Origin: Alphaproteobacteria bacterium
Lineage (GTDB): Bacteria > Pseudomonadota > Alphaproteobacteria > Micropepsales > Micropepsaceae
Direction of reading: 5' to 3'
Assembly: GCA_028869355.1 (NCBI GenBank)
Contig: JAGWSK010000184.1
Span: 1-7,189, forward strand
Length of the DNA: 7,189 nucleotides
The notes beneath the pieces are model-generated. The model worked only from the letters and a program-made list of their open reading frames with translations. It was not told the DNA's origin and ran no database searches. This document shows positions 1 through 6,799 of this stretch, piece after piece (within the stretch, counting starts at the first letter, position 1; each line of letters starts with the position of its first letter). The translations under genes were made by a program, and so were the position numbers.

Positions 1-414
1 GAGGACACGCCCCGCATCCGATTTCCGGATCAGCGGGTCGAGCGCACGGAGCAACCGCCAATTGGCGGTAAGATTGATCGCGAGCAGCTCATCCCAGGCG
101 CGCGGATGCATATGCGTGAGCGGTGTGATGGGGCCGAGAATCCCGGCGTTTCCAAACAGCCCGTCGAGCTTTCCCCAGCGCTCATGCAGCGCGGCCGGTA
201 TGCGGTCGATACCGGCGAAATCCTTGAGGTCCAACGGCACGAGACTTGCCGTTCCGCCCGCCTTCTGAATCTCGTCGTCCAACTTTTCCAGCGCATCGAT
301 CTTGCGCGCAATCGCGAGCACATGCGCACCCGCTTCGGCCAATGCCAGCGCCGCGGCACGGCCGATACCGCGTGAGGCCCCGGTCACGGCCACGACGCGG
401 CCGGATAACGTCAC
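1..414 (-). CDS. Short-chain dehydrogenase/reductase (SDR), N-terminal part only
   Basis: This is an NAD(P)-dependent oxidoreductase of the classical SDR family, probably cytosolic; the substrate cannot be told. The visible 138 residues form the start of a Rossmann fold. The cofactor glycine motif TGASRGIG is at residues 11-18, PLDLKD near 60-65 matches the adenine-side acidic position, FGNAG at 88-91 is the NAG motif, and INLTANW at 113-119 contains the conserved active-site Asn (114). The catalytic YxxxK lies beyond the window edge, so activity cannot be judged. The start is GTG at 414-412, which overlaps the purF stop as GTGA. That start puts the first beta strand about five residues in, as is usual for the family, and suggests translational coupling to purF. 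I recall an SDR gene after purF in many alphaproteobacteria, but its physiological role there is not known to me. The family call is secure and the substrate is open. Confidence 0.93.
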   Translation of the reverse strand, partial: MTLSGRVVAVTGASRGIGRAAALALAEAGAHVLAIARKIDALEKLDDEIQKAGGTASLVPLDLKDFAGIDRIPAALHERWGKLDGLFGNAGILGPITPLTHMHPRAWDELLAINLTANWRLLRALDPLIRKSDAGRVL

Positions 415-1862
415 ACGGGTTCCATCAACAGCGACAGTTGCCGGCGTTGTTCATGCGCATCGGCCGGTTCGATCGGATAGTCGCCGGAGAAACACGCATC
501 GCAGAATTGCGGCGCACCGGAATCGCGCGTCGCCGCGCCGGTCGCGCGATACAATCCCTGGATCGAAATGAAGGCCAGCGAATCGGCGCGAATGAATTCG
601 CGCATGCCCTCGAGATCGAGCTTGTGCGCAAGCAAATCGTCCTGGTTGGGCGTGTCAACGCCGTAGAAGCAGGAATGTGTCGTTGGCGGACTCGCGATGC
701 GGAAATGCACCTCGGTTGCCCCGGCATCGCGCACCATTTCCACGATCTTCTTGGATGTCGTACCGCGCACAATGGAATCATCGACCAGAACAATGCGCTT
801 GCCTTTCAGCTTTACGCGGTTGGCATTGTGTTTCAGCCGGACGCCCAAATGCCGAATCGGATCGGACGGTTCGATGAAGGTGCGGCCGACATAGTGATTC
901 CGGATAATGCCGAGCTCGAACGGTATGCCGGATGCTGAGGCATAACCGAGGGCCGCAGGCAAGCCGGAGTCGGGAACCGGAATGACCATATCGGCGGCCG
1001 CCGGCGCTTCGCGGGCGAGTTCCATGCCGATGTGCTTGCGGACTTCGTAAACATTCTTGCCCTCGACGACCGAATCGGGCCGCGCGAAATAGACATATTC
1101 GAATATGCAGAAGCGCCGCCGCCGGGGCGGGAATGGATGCAGCGATTCAATTCCGTCCCTGGTGATGACGACCATCTCACCCGGCTCGACATCGCGCACG
1201 AATTGCGCGCCGATGATGTCGAGCGCGCAGGTTTCAGAGGCAAAAATCCAGGCGTTGTCCAACCTGCCGAGAACCAGCGGACGAACGCCATAGCTGTCGC
1301 GTACGCCGATCATTTTTTTCGAGGTCAACGCCACCAGCGAATAGGCGCCTTCAACCCGCTTCAGCGCGTCGATGAGCTTTTCAACGATCAATTCGTAATG
1401 ACTTCTGGCGACCAGATGGACGATCGCTTCGGTGTCGGATGTGGACTGGAAGATGGCGCCCTCACGCACAAGATCGCGGCGCAGCATGCGCGCATTGGTG
1501 AGGTTGCCGTTGTGCGCCAGTGCCAGGCCACCGCCCGTGAGATCGGCGAACATCGGCTGAATGTTGCGCCCGCTGGGTCCGCCAGTTGTGGAATAACGCA
1601 CATGGCCGATGGCGTAGGCGCCGCGCAGGTTTTCGGTATGCCCATGCTTGCCGAACACATCGCCGACCAGGCCGAGATGACGCTCCGACATGAATTGCCG
1701 GCCGTCGAAACTCACAATGCCCGCGGCTTCCTGACCGCGATGCTGCAACGCATGCAGCCCCAATGCGGTCAGGGCCGCTGCATCGTCGTGGCCGTACACG
1801 CCGAAGACCCCACATTCCTCATGCAGCTTGTCGCCGGCTGTGATCATCGGATTCGTGTTCAT
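411..1862 (-). CDS. purF: Amidophosphoribosyltransferase (glutamine PRPP amidotransferase), [4Fe-4S] Bacillus-like type
   Basis: PurF makes 5-phosphoribosylamine from PRPP and glutamine, the committed step of de novo purine synthesis in the cytosol. From the ATG at 1862 the protein has 483 residues. An 11- to 16-residue propeptide ends in HEE, followed by the catalytic nucleophile Cys17 in ECGVFGVYG. The Ntn glutaminase domain carries HRGQEAAG (41-48), RYSTTG (89-94) and NGN (118-120). The phosphoribosyltransferase domain carries the PRPP loop IVLVDDSIVRGTT (357-369). Cys252 (FCIFEYVYF), Cys398 (HSCFYG), Cys454 and Cys457 (FCDAC) match the four cluster ligands of Bacillus subtilis PurF, so a [4Fe-4S] protein is inferred. 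A TTG at 1874 is in frame and overlaps the cvpA stop. I prefer the ATG at 1862 because AGGG sits just upstream and the extra residues add nothing conserved. It follows cvpA by 8 bases and overlaps the SDR start by 4 bases. Confidence 0.97.
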   Translation of the reverse strand: MNTNPMITAGDKLHEECGVFGVYGHDDAAALTALGLHALQHRGQEAAGIVSFDGRQFMSERHLGLVGDVFGKHGHTENLRGAYAIGHVRYSTTGGPSGRNIQPMFADLTGGGLALAHNGNLTNARMLRRDLVREGAIFQSTSDTEAIVHLVARSHYELIVEKLIDALKRVEGAYSLVALTSKKMIGVRDSYGVRPLVLGRLDNAWIFASETCALDIIGAQFVRDVEPGEMVVITRDGIESLHPFPPRRRRFCIFEYVYFARPDSVVEGKNVYEVRKHIGMELAREAPAAADMVIPVPDSGLPAALGYASASGIPFELGIIRNHYVGRTFIEPSDPIRHLGVRLKHNANRVKLKGKRIVLVDDSIVRGTTSKKIVEMVRDAGATEVHFRIASPPTTHSCFYGVDTPNQDDLLAHKLDLEGMREFIRADSLAFISIQGLYRATGAATRDSGAPQFCDACFSGDYPIEPADAHEQRRQLSLLMEPV

Positions 1863-1870
1863 TGCCCTGT

Positions 1871-2419
1871 TCAAGTATGTAGCGTGCGGTGGGTCGCTTC
1901 GGAAGAGGCGGTATCCGCCCCTTTGTGCACGATTCGCCCCGGCACCAGGGTGCGCAAAGCATCACTCGTATCGCGAATCACCGGGTAAAGCCGCGATTTA
2001 ACCAGCATGTCGGGGTGGTCGCGTGTGGGAACAAGGGATGCGAAGGCGAGATAGGCGAGGCTGATAATCACGAGGCCGCGTCCGGCGCCGAAAACAAAAC
2101 CCAGCGCGCGATCCACCGTGCCGATGTGCGATTTCCGCACCGACTGGGCCAGCCGCGCTGTCGCCAGCGAAAGCGGAACAAAAATCACCAGAAAAACGCC
2201 GATTCCGACCACTACCCATTGCAACCAGATGATGGAAATATAAGGACGCACGAAGGGCAGAGCGAGCGGCGAAAGCCGCACTGAGGCATAGCCCGCGATC
2301 AGCCAGTCCACGATGGAGAAGGTTTCCTGGACCAATCCGCGAAACATCGCGAACAGCGCCGAGATCAGGATGATCGCGATCGCCACGTCGTCCATAGGTG
2401 TGAGCAACAGATGAGTCAT
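1871..2419 (-). CDS. cvpA: CvpA family inner-membrane protein
   Basis: CvpA is a small inner-membrane protein first named for colicin V production in E. coli. Its molecular function is unsettled, with links to envelope stress and cell-surface functions. This copy has 182 residues. Four hydrophobic stretches are visible, at about 12-26, 35-56, 64-88 and 105-130. The family's FRGLVQE element is at 26-32 and the GFVFGAGRG motif at 107-115. The C-terminal 50 residues are polar and probably soluble. The ATG at 2419 is preceded by GGAGA about nine bases upstream. A second in-frame ATG (residue 9, at 2395) aligns better with the usual CvpA N-terminus but has no visible ribosome-binding site, so the start is slightly uncertain. 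The stop lies 8 bases before the purF ATG. A cvpA-purF pairing is found in many proteobacteria, including E. coli, and here supports co-transcription. Confidence 0.95.
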   Translation of the reverse strand: MTHLLLTPMDDVAIAIILISALFAMFRGLVQETFSIVDWLIAGYASVRLSPLALPFVRPYISIIWLQWVVVGIGVFLVIFVPLSLATARLAQSVRKSHIGTVDRALGFVFGAGRGLVIISLAYLAFASLVPTRDHPDMLVKSRLYPVIRDTSDALRTLVPGRIVHKGADTASSEATHRTLHT

Positions 2420-2477
2420 GATTCGATTTCTCCGCTGCGCGCTTTTAGCATGTCTGTCCGGTTGTTGTGCTCACGGT
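2420..2477 (-). other. radA-cvpA intergenic gap
   Basis: This 58-base gap contains the likely cvpA ribosome-binding sequence (GCGGAGA, about nine bases before the ATG). It has no strong hairpin with a T-run and no convincing promoter hexamers. Its length would allow a separate promoter for the cvpA-purF-SDR block, but sequence alone does not show one. Read-through from radA is equally possible. Confidence 0.4.
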
Positions 2478-3839
2478 TCAGGCATTTGCCAACAGGCTGG
2501 CGAGATGTGCCACATTGCGTATCTGCGTGAGTTCCAGCGGCGCGGCTGAAATCCTGGCGCCCGCAGGTACAAAAGCGAGGCTGAAGCCAAGCTTTGCGGC
2601 TTCCCGCAACCGCGAATCGGCGAATGGGGCGGGACGAATGTCGCCGGACAGGGCAATTTCTCCGAAAATGACGCAGTCCTTCGGCAGTGGGCGGCCGGTA
2701 AAGGCAGAAATCAAAGCCGCGGCGGCAGCCAGATCGGCTGCCGGCTCAGCGATTTTGAGCCCACCGGCGACGTTGAGATAGACATCGGAAGCGGAAATTC
2801 CAACGCCGCCGCGCGCCTCCAGCACGGCCAATACCATCGCCAAACGGCCGGGATCCCATCCGACCACCGCCCGGCGCGCGGTGCCGTAACCAGTGGCCGC
2901 CGCAAGTGCCTGCACCTCGCACAGCAGAGGCCGGGTGCCCTCCATTCCGGCAAAAACCGCGGCACCGGCCGACGTGGCCGAGCGATCCCCCAGGAACAGT
3001 GCCGACGGGTTCGGCACCTCTGCCAACCCAGCTCCCGTCATTTCAAACACGCCGATTTCATCAGTCGCGCCGAAGCGGTTCTTTACCGCGCGCAGGATTC
3101 GAAACTGATGCGCCCGCTCGCCTTCAAAATAGAGCACCGCATCGACCAGGTGCTCCACGGCCTTGGGCCCGGCGATCTGCCCATCCTTGGTGACATGGCC
3201 AATCAGGATCACGGCCGCATCCGAGGTTTTGGCGTAGCGCACGAGATCATGAGTGGCGGTGCGGACCTGGGTGATGGTCCCGGGTGCGGCATCGAGCGCC
3301 GAGCTCCATATGGTCTGGATCGAATCGATGACGACGATTTCCGGCGCCGGTCCCGCGGCGAGCGTGGCCAGGATGTCCTCGACACAGGTCGCGGCGCCGA
3401 GCTGAAGCGGAGCGTCCGCAAGTCCCATTCGCACGGCGCGCAGCCGGAGCTGCGGCAGCGCTTCTTCGCCCGAGATGTAAACCGCCCGGCGGCCGGAATT
3501 CACAAATGACGCCGCGACCTGCAGCAGCAATGTCGACTTGCCGACGCCGGGATCGCCGCCCAGCAGCAGCGCGGAAGCGGGGACAACACCGCCACCCGTG
3601 ACGCGGTCGAATTCGGCAATGCCGGTGACGCGCCGCGCCGGGTCGTTTGCGGTGGCCAGCAGCGTCTCGAGTGCGAATATGCGGCCCTTCGAACTGCGGC
3701 GCGCGCCGGCTCCAGCGGGCAAGCCCCGCGCCTCTTCGATCAGACTATTCCATGCGCCACATTCATCGCAGCGGCCCGACCATTTTGGCTGAACCGCGCC
3801 ACAGGCCTGACACATATATCCCGGCGCTTTTACCTTCAC
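2478..3839 (-). CDS. radA: DNA repair protein RadA (Sms), RecA-like ATPase with Lon-type C-terminal domain
   Basis: RadA is a RecA-related ATPase and DNA helicase that drives branch migration and helps resolve recombination intermediates. The 453-residue protein is close to the E. coli length of about 460. It has an N-terminal zinc finger with Cys10, Cys13, Cys24 and Cys27; Walker A GGDPGVGKST at 94-103; a Walker B strand EIVVIDS ending near Asp172; the RadA-specific KNRFG motif at 253-257; and a C-terminal Lon-protease-like domain from about 275 (GYGTARRAVVG, DVYLNVAGG, GEIALSGDIRP). The start is GTG at 3839, with AGGT a few bases upstream. It places the zinc finger where E. coli RadA (MAKAPKRAFVCNECG) has it. 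The open frame continues upstream to 4043, but that part lies inside mlaF in another frame and has no RadA character. The gene follows the mlaF stop by 10 bases. Nothing essential appears to be missing. Confidence 0.97.
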   Translation of the reverse strand: MKVKAPGYMCQACGAVQPKWSGRCDECGAWNSLIEEARGLPAGAGARRSSKGRIFALETLLATANDPARRVTGIAEFDRVTGGGVVPASALLLGGDPGVGKSTLLLQVAASFVNSGRRAVYISGEEALPQLRLRAVRMGLADAPLQLGAATCVEDILATLAAGPAPEIVVIDSIQTIWSSALDAAPGTITQVRTATHDLVRYAKTSDAAVILIGHVTKDGQIAGPKAVEHLVDAVLYFEGERAHQFRILRAVKNRFGATDEIGVFEMTGAGLAEVPNPSALFLGDRSATSAGAAVFAGMEGTRPLLCEVQALAAATGYGTARRAVVGWDPGRLAMVLAVLEARGGVGISASDVYLNVAGGLKIAEPAADLAAAAALISAFTGRPLPKDCVIFGEIALSGDIRPAPFADSRLREAAKLGFSLAFVPAGARISAAPLELTQIRNVAHLASLLANA

Positions 3840-3849
3840 CGCACCTGCT

Positions 3850-4623
3850 CTACTGCCGGACTTCCATTTTGATCGGTCCAACGGCCGAACCGTGAATGAA
3901 CTGATCGAGATAGGGGTTGCCACTGTGATCCATCTCGGCCGTGGCGCCGTCCCAGATGATCTTGCCCTTGTAAAGCATGGCGACGCGATTGGAGATTTTA
4001 CGGGCGCTGGCGATGTCATGTGTGATCGACAGCGCGGTGACACCCAGATCCCTCACCGTGGTCGCGATCAGGTTGTTGATGATGTCGGCCATGATCGGAT
4101 CGAGCCCGGTGGTCGGTTCGTCGAAGAAAATGATTTCCGGGTCGGCGGCGATCGCACGCGCCAGTCCCACGCGCTTCTGCATTCCTCCGGACAATTCGGC
4201 AGGCGACAGATTGGCGACATCGGCCCCCAATCCAACCTTGGCCAGTTTCTCCATTGCGATTTCGCGGGCGCGCCGGCGCGAAATACCGTGCCCCTGAATC
4301 AATCCGAAGGCGACGTTCTCCCAAACCGGCAGGCTGTCGAATAGTGCCGCACCCTGGAACAGCATGCCGAATTTCCGCAAATAGGCATCACGATTGCGGC
4401 CGTGCAGTCCGGTCACTTCCTGCCCTTCGACTTTGATGGATCCGGCATCCGGTCGAAGGATTCCAAGCACGCATTTGATGGTGACGGATTTGCCGGTGCC
4501 GGAACCGCCAATGATCACGATCGAATCGCCGGGCTGAATGGAGAGATTCACGCCGTCGAGCACGAGTTTGCGGCCGAAGCTTTTTTTGACGCCGCGCAGT
4601 TCGATCTTGGGAACGCCGTTCAC
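3850..4623 (-). CDS. mlaF: ABC transporter ATP-binding protein, MlaF family (phospholipid transport)
   Basis: This is the cytoplasmic ATPase of an Mla-type transporter, which moves phospholipids between inner and outer membranes and maintains outer-membrane lipid asymmetry. All nucleotide-binding elements are intact in the 257 residues: Walker A GGSGTGKS (39-46), Q-loop Gln90 (MLFQGAALFDSL, typical of this subfamily), signature LSGGMQKR (144-151), Walker B IIFFDEPTTGLDP (164-176, with Asp168 and Glu169) and switch His202 (SITHD). The C-terminal NPYLDQFIHGSAVGPI region resembles the tail common in MlaF proteins. The start is GTG at 4623, with AGG upstream formed partly from the mlaE stop codon (ATAGG), which implies coupled translation. 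The gene is 7 bases downstream of the permease gene, its expected partner. Assignment to the Mla/MCE branch rests on the adjacent MlaE and the FQGAALFDSL motif. The exact lipid cargo and direction are not shown by sequence. Confidence 0.94.
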   Translation of the reverse strand: MNGVPKIELRGVKKSFGRKLVLDGVNLSIQPGDSIVIIGGSGTGKSVTIKCVLGILRPDAGSIKVEGQEVTGLHGRNRDAYLRKFGMLFQGAALFDSLPVWENVAFGLIQGHGISRRRAREIAMEKLAKVGLGADVANLSPAELSGGMQKRVGLARAIAADPEIIFFDEPTTGLDPIMADIINNLIATTVRDLGVTALSITHDIASARKISNRVAMLYKGKIIWDGATAEMDHSGNPYLDQFIHGSAVGPIKMEVRQ

Positions 4624-4630
4624 GAGAAAC

Positions 4631-5437
4631 CTATCGGGTGAAAATAAGCGACGTCATGAGATAGTTCGACGCCAGAATCAGAATGGACGCAGACACCACT
4701 GCATTCGTGGTTGCTGCGCCGACCCCCTGGGCGCCGCCTTTGGAATAAAATCCGTTGTAGCAGCCCATCAGCGCAATGATGAAACCGAACACGGCCGCCT
4801 TGGTGAGTCCCGAGCTGACATCGCCTGAAGTCACAAAATTGGCGGTGTTCTTCAGATATACGGAGCTGTTGAAATTCAGGGCCCTGGTGGCGACCACATA
4901 GCCGCCCAGGACCCCGATGGCATCGGCAATTGCAACCAAAATCGGCATACTGACGACGCCGGCAATCAAGCGCGGCGTCACCAGATACTTGACCGGATTG
5001 GTGGACAAAGTCGTGAGCGCGTCGATTTGTTCGGTGACCCGCATGGTGCCAAGTTCGGCTGCAATAGCCGCAGAGACGCGGCCCGCGACCATCAGTCCGG
5101 CAATCACGGGGCCCAGTTCGCGCGTGATGCCGAGCACCACAATCTGCGGCACGAAGGATTCAGCGCCGTAGCGGCTGCCGCCGATAAAGATTTGCAGGCA
5201 CAGCACGGCGCCGGTGAAAAACGCCGTCAGTCCGACGACCGGAAGCGAGAAATACCCGACTCCGATCATCTCCTGCAGAATGACCTTCCAGTAGATTGGC
5301 GGCCGGAGAGAGTGCGAAATCCCGTCCAGCATGAAGATGGCGAGCCGGCCCGCTGCGGCGAACAGCGCGAGGATGACCCGGCCGACGGCGGCAAAAATAT
5401 TCATCGTTTCGATCAGGTGAGTGGGGCGGTTTTGCAC
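4631..5437 (-). CDS. mlaE: MlaE family lipid ABC transporter permease
   Basis: This is the inner-membrane permease of an Mla-type phospholipid transporter, partner of the ATPase encoded directly downstream. The 268-residue protein has an N-terminal amphipathic/hydrophobic segment (about 13-38) and hydrophobic helices at about 58-82, 97-120, 157-182, 212-228 and 245-265. Conserved family stretches are RELGPVIAGLMVAGR (106-120) and the coupling loop AELGTMRVTEQIDAL (127-141), which are diagnostic of the MlaE/YrbE fold. Two starts are possible: GTG at 5437, with GGA about four bases upstream, and ATG at 5404 (residue 12), with only a weak upstream signal. The first is chosen on its ribosome-binding sequence, with moderate confidence. 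No gene for the periplasmic MCE protein MlaD follows; radA comes directly after mlaF. Either a distant mlaD is used or the pair serves another MCE protein. Confidence 0.94.
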   Translation of the reverse strand: MQNRPTHLIETMNIFAAVGRVILALFAAAGRLAIFMLDGISHSLRPPIYWKVILQEMIGVGYFSLPVVGLTAFFTGAVLCLQIFIGGSRYGAESFVPQIVVLGITRELGPVIAGLMVAGRVSAAIAAELGTMRVTEQIDALTTLSTNPVKYLVTPRLIAGVVSMPILVAIADAIGVLGGYVVATRALNFNSSVYLKNTANFVTSGDVSSGLTKAAVFGFIIALMGCYNGFYSKGGAQGVGAATTNAVVSASILILASNYLMTSLIFTR

Positions 5438-5510
5438 GTTTTCCGAATCGCGAAATTCACGGGAAGTTGTCGCATTTTCGCGACCAAAACGGCAGATAGC
5501 GAACCGCTAT
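5438..5510 (-). other. alr-mlaE intergenic gap with a short hairpin after the alr stop
   Basis: This 73-base gap begins, in the reading direction, with a perfect 6-bp inverted repeat, ATAGCG and CGCTAT around a 3-base loop, at 5510-5496, immediately after the alr TGA. A short T-run (CCGTTTT) follows about eight bases later. A second weak inverted repeat, GTCGC and GCGAC around six bases, lies further along. The stem is too short, and the T-run too far away, for a confident intrinsic terminator. It could be a weak terminator, an mRNA-stability element or chance. No convincing -35/-10 pair for mlaE was found. Confidence 0.4.
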
Positions 5511-6635
5511 TCAAAGATCAATGTAGTGGCGATGCACCCGGGGCCCGATCGAGGTCAGGATTTCGTGGGTGATGGTGCCGGCGGCATCCGCCAGTTCTTC
5601 AAGCGTCACCGTGTCTCCCATGAATTCCACCCCCGTGCCGCGCGCCAGGAGATTTGCGGGCACACTGGTCACATCCAGCACGGTCAAATCCATGGAGATG
5701 CGGCCGGCATAGGGAACAAAATAGCCGGCGATAGCAGCACGCCCGCGCGCCGCGATACGGCGAATCAGGCCGTCGGCGTAACCGGCCGCGACGGTGGCCA
5801 GAGTCATGGGTTGGGCAGCCGTGTAACCGGCGCCGTAGCCAACCGAATCGCCGGCCTGAACGGCGCGAATCTGCAGCACGCGGCCGGTGAGCACGGCTAC
5901 GGTGCGATATGGATTCGGCCGCGATGCCACCGGGTTGCCGCCGTAAATGCCGAGCCCCGGGCGGACAAGGTCGAACAGGAAATCGCGTCCAAGTTCGATT
6001 CCCGCCGACGCCGACAGGCTGGCGGGCGCCGAGGGCAGCAACGCCAGCGCCGCCTTGAACCGTGCCAGTTGGACCCAGTTCATATCGCGATCGGGTTCGT
6101 CAGCCCGCGCGAGATGGCTCATGACAAGAACGAGTTTGATGCCGTCGAGCAAGTGCCGAATGCCTGAGACAAGGGTCGAAAGTTCATTGTGCGACAGGCC
6201 GGAGCGATTCATTCCGGTATCGACATGGAGCACAGCATCGAGTTCGCGGCGTTCGCGGCGGGCAAGAACCGACCATTCGGCAACTTCATCCAGTGAGTTC
6301 AGAACCGGCGTGAGCGCATGCGACAGCAGCGCGGGCGCGGCGCCCGCTGCAATTCCATCGAGTACGAAAATCCGCTGGCGGGGCAGCAACTTGCGAAGTG
6401 CGATCCCCTCCTCCATCCGGGCGACGAAAAATGTATCCGCACCCGCATTGACCAGGGCATGCGCAACCGGCGCGAGGCCCATCCCATATGCATTGGCTTT
6501 GACGACCGGAGCGATGGCGGCCGGCGCGGCACGGCGCAAACTCTCGCGGAAATTGGCGGCGAGAGATCCCAGACGTACCGTCAATTCGGCGGTGGTTTCG
6601 GAAGGTGTCGAAGGCGAAGGTAATCGGGCGTCCAT
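5511..6635 (-). CDS. alr: Alanine racemase (PLP-dependent)
   Basis: Alr interconverts L- and D-alanine in the cytosol, supplying D-alanine for peptidoglycan. The 374-residue protein has the fold-type III layout. The N-terminal TIM barrel carries the PLP lysine Lys46 in VVKANAYG, then HVDTGMNRSG (137-146, with Arg144 at the substrate-binding Arg position), MSHLARADEP (172-181) and RPGLGIYG (225-232, with Arg225 facing the PLP pyridine). The C-terminal beta domain carries the second catalytic base Tyr267 in VGYGAGYTA, GYADGLIRR and GRISMDLTVLDV (311-322). It is slightly longer than E. coli Alr (359) because of a Ser/Pro/Thr-rich N-terminal lead of about 16 residues. Where most Alr proteins have an ANS-type phosphate-binding motif, this one reads SAS (208-210), so the usual Asn is Ala209 while Ser210 is kept. 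The start is ATG at 6635; the upstream ribosome-binding sequence (TGAG) is weak. DadX-type catabolic use cannot be excluded, but no dadA neighbour is visible. Confidence 0.96.
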   Translation of the reverse strand: MDARLPSPSTPSETTAELTVRLGSLAANFRESLRRAAPAAIAPVVKANAYGMGLAPVAHALVNAGADTFFVARMEEGIALRKLLPRQRIFVLDGIAAGAAPALLSHALTPVLNSLDEVAEWSVLARRERRELDAVLHVDTGMNRSGLSHNELSTLVSGIRHLLDGIKLVLVMSHLARADEPDRDMNWVQLARFKAALALLPSAPASLSASAGIELGRDFLFDLVRPGLGIYGGNPVASRPNPYRTVAVLTGRVLQIRAVQAGDSVGYGAGYTAAQPMTLATVAAGYADGLIRRIAARGRAAIAGYFVPYAGRISMDLTVLDVTSVPANLLARGTGVEFMGDTVTLEELADAAGTITHEILTSIGPRVHRHYIDL

Positions 6636-6702
6636 GACTCACACAAAGCCGGGAAATCAACCGGTCCGGTGGTCGCACCATCGCCGTTATTGCAGCAACA
6701 GG

Positions 6703-6720
6703 CAATTGCTTCTGCAATTG
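6703..6720. repeat. Perfect inverted repeat CAATTGC-N4-GCAATTG upstream of alr
   Basis: The arms CAATTGC (6703-6709) and GCAATTG (6714-6720) are exact reverse complements around TTCT. Because CAATTG is itself a palindrome, the same word also reads as a direct repeat with an 11-base period. A further TTGC-T-GCAA element follows at about 6689-6697. The site lies about 70 to 85 bases before the alr ATG and just downstream of a possible TAAAAT -10 box, a position suited to an operator or a 5'-leader hairpin. The function is inferred from position only. Confidence 0.45.
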
Positions 6721-6743
6721 ATTTTACGGTCAGAGGAGATCGG

Positions 6744-6760
6744 GAGCGAAAAATTCGCCC
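6744..6760 (-). repeat. Hairpin-capable inverted repeat downstream of the regulator gene
   Basis: On the minus strand the arms GGGCGAA (6760-6754) and TTCGCTC (6750-6744) pair over seven positions, with one G-U pair, around TTT. It lies about 40 bases after the TAA of the regulator gene. No T-run follows on either strand, so it is not a standard intrinsic terminator. It may mark the 3' end of the regulator transcript or be chance. Confidence 0.35.
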
Positions 6761-6799
6761 GGGGAATGGGGGCTGCAATGCCGCCGCCGGCGCTACCGA

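Larger units (their letters stand above)
6636..6799 (-). other. Intergenic region between the regulator and alr
   Basis: This 164-base stretch has no supportable gene. It is the largest gap in the window and the most likely place for an alr promoter. A TAAAAT hexamer at 6726-6721 on the minus strand matches a -10 box at five of six positions, but no good -35 lies at normal spacing, so no promoter is called. Two hairpin-capable inverted repeats lie here (6744-6760 and 6703-6720) and are listed separately. Ribosome-binding sequence next to the alr ATG is weak. Small open frames crossing this gap have no recognisable protein character. Confidence 0.5.

Noticed and set aside
246..938. Plus-strand open frame of 230 codons
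   Set aside because: It is antisense to the purF C-terminal region and the SDR start. Its arginine-rich translation shows no domain character.
1863..1874. TTG start for purF overlapping the cvpA stop
   Set aside because: No ribosome-binding sequence precedes it, whereas the ATG at 1862 has AGGG just upstream. It would add only four unconserved residues.
1032..1988. Plus-strand open frame of 318 codons
   Set aside because: It lies opposite purF and the end of cvpA, both of which have intact conserved motifs. The translation has no recognisable domain, and long antisense frames are common opposite GC-rich genes.
3840..4043. N-terminal extension of radA by 68 residues
   Set aside because: It lies entirely within mlaF in another frame, looks low-complexity, and places the zinc finger far from its normal N-terminal position. 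GTG at 3839 fits better.
5421..6167. Plus-strand open frame of 248 codons
   Set aside because: It is antisense to alr and the start of mlaE, and the product has no family features.
6721..6750. Promoter for alr with -10 TAAAAT
   Set aside because: The -10 match is good, but no acceptable -35 hexamer is found 16 to 18 bases upstream, so it is mentioned only in the gap description.
6744..6760. Intrinsic terminator of the regulator gene
   Set aside because: The stem can form, but no T-run follows it on the minus strand, so it was kept as a repeat rather than a terminator.
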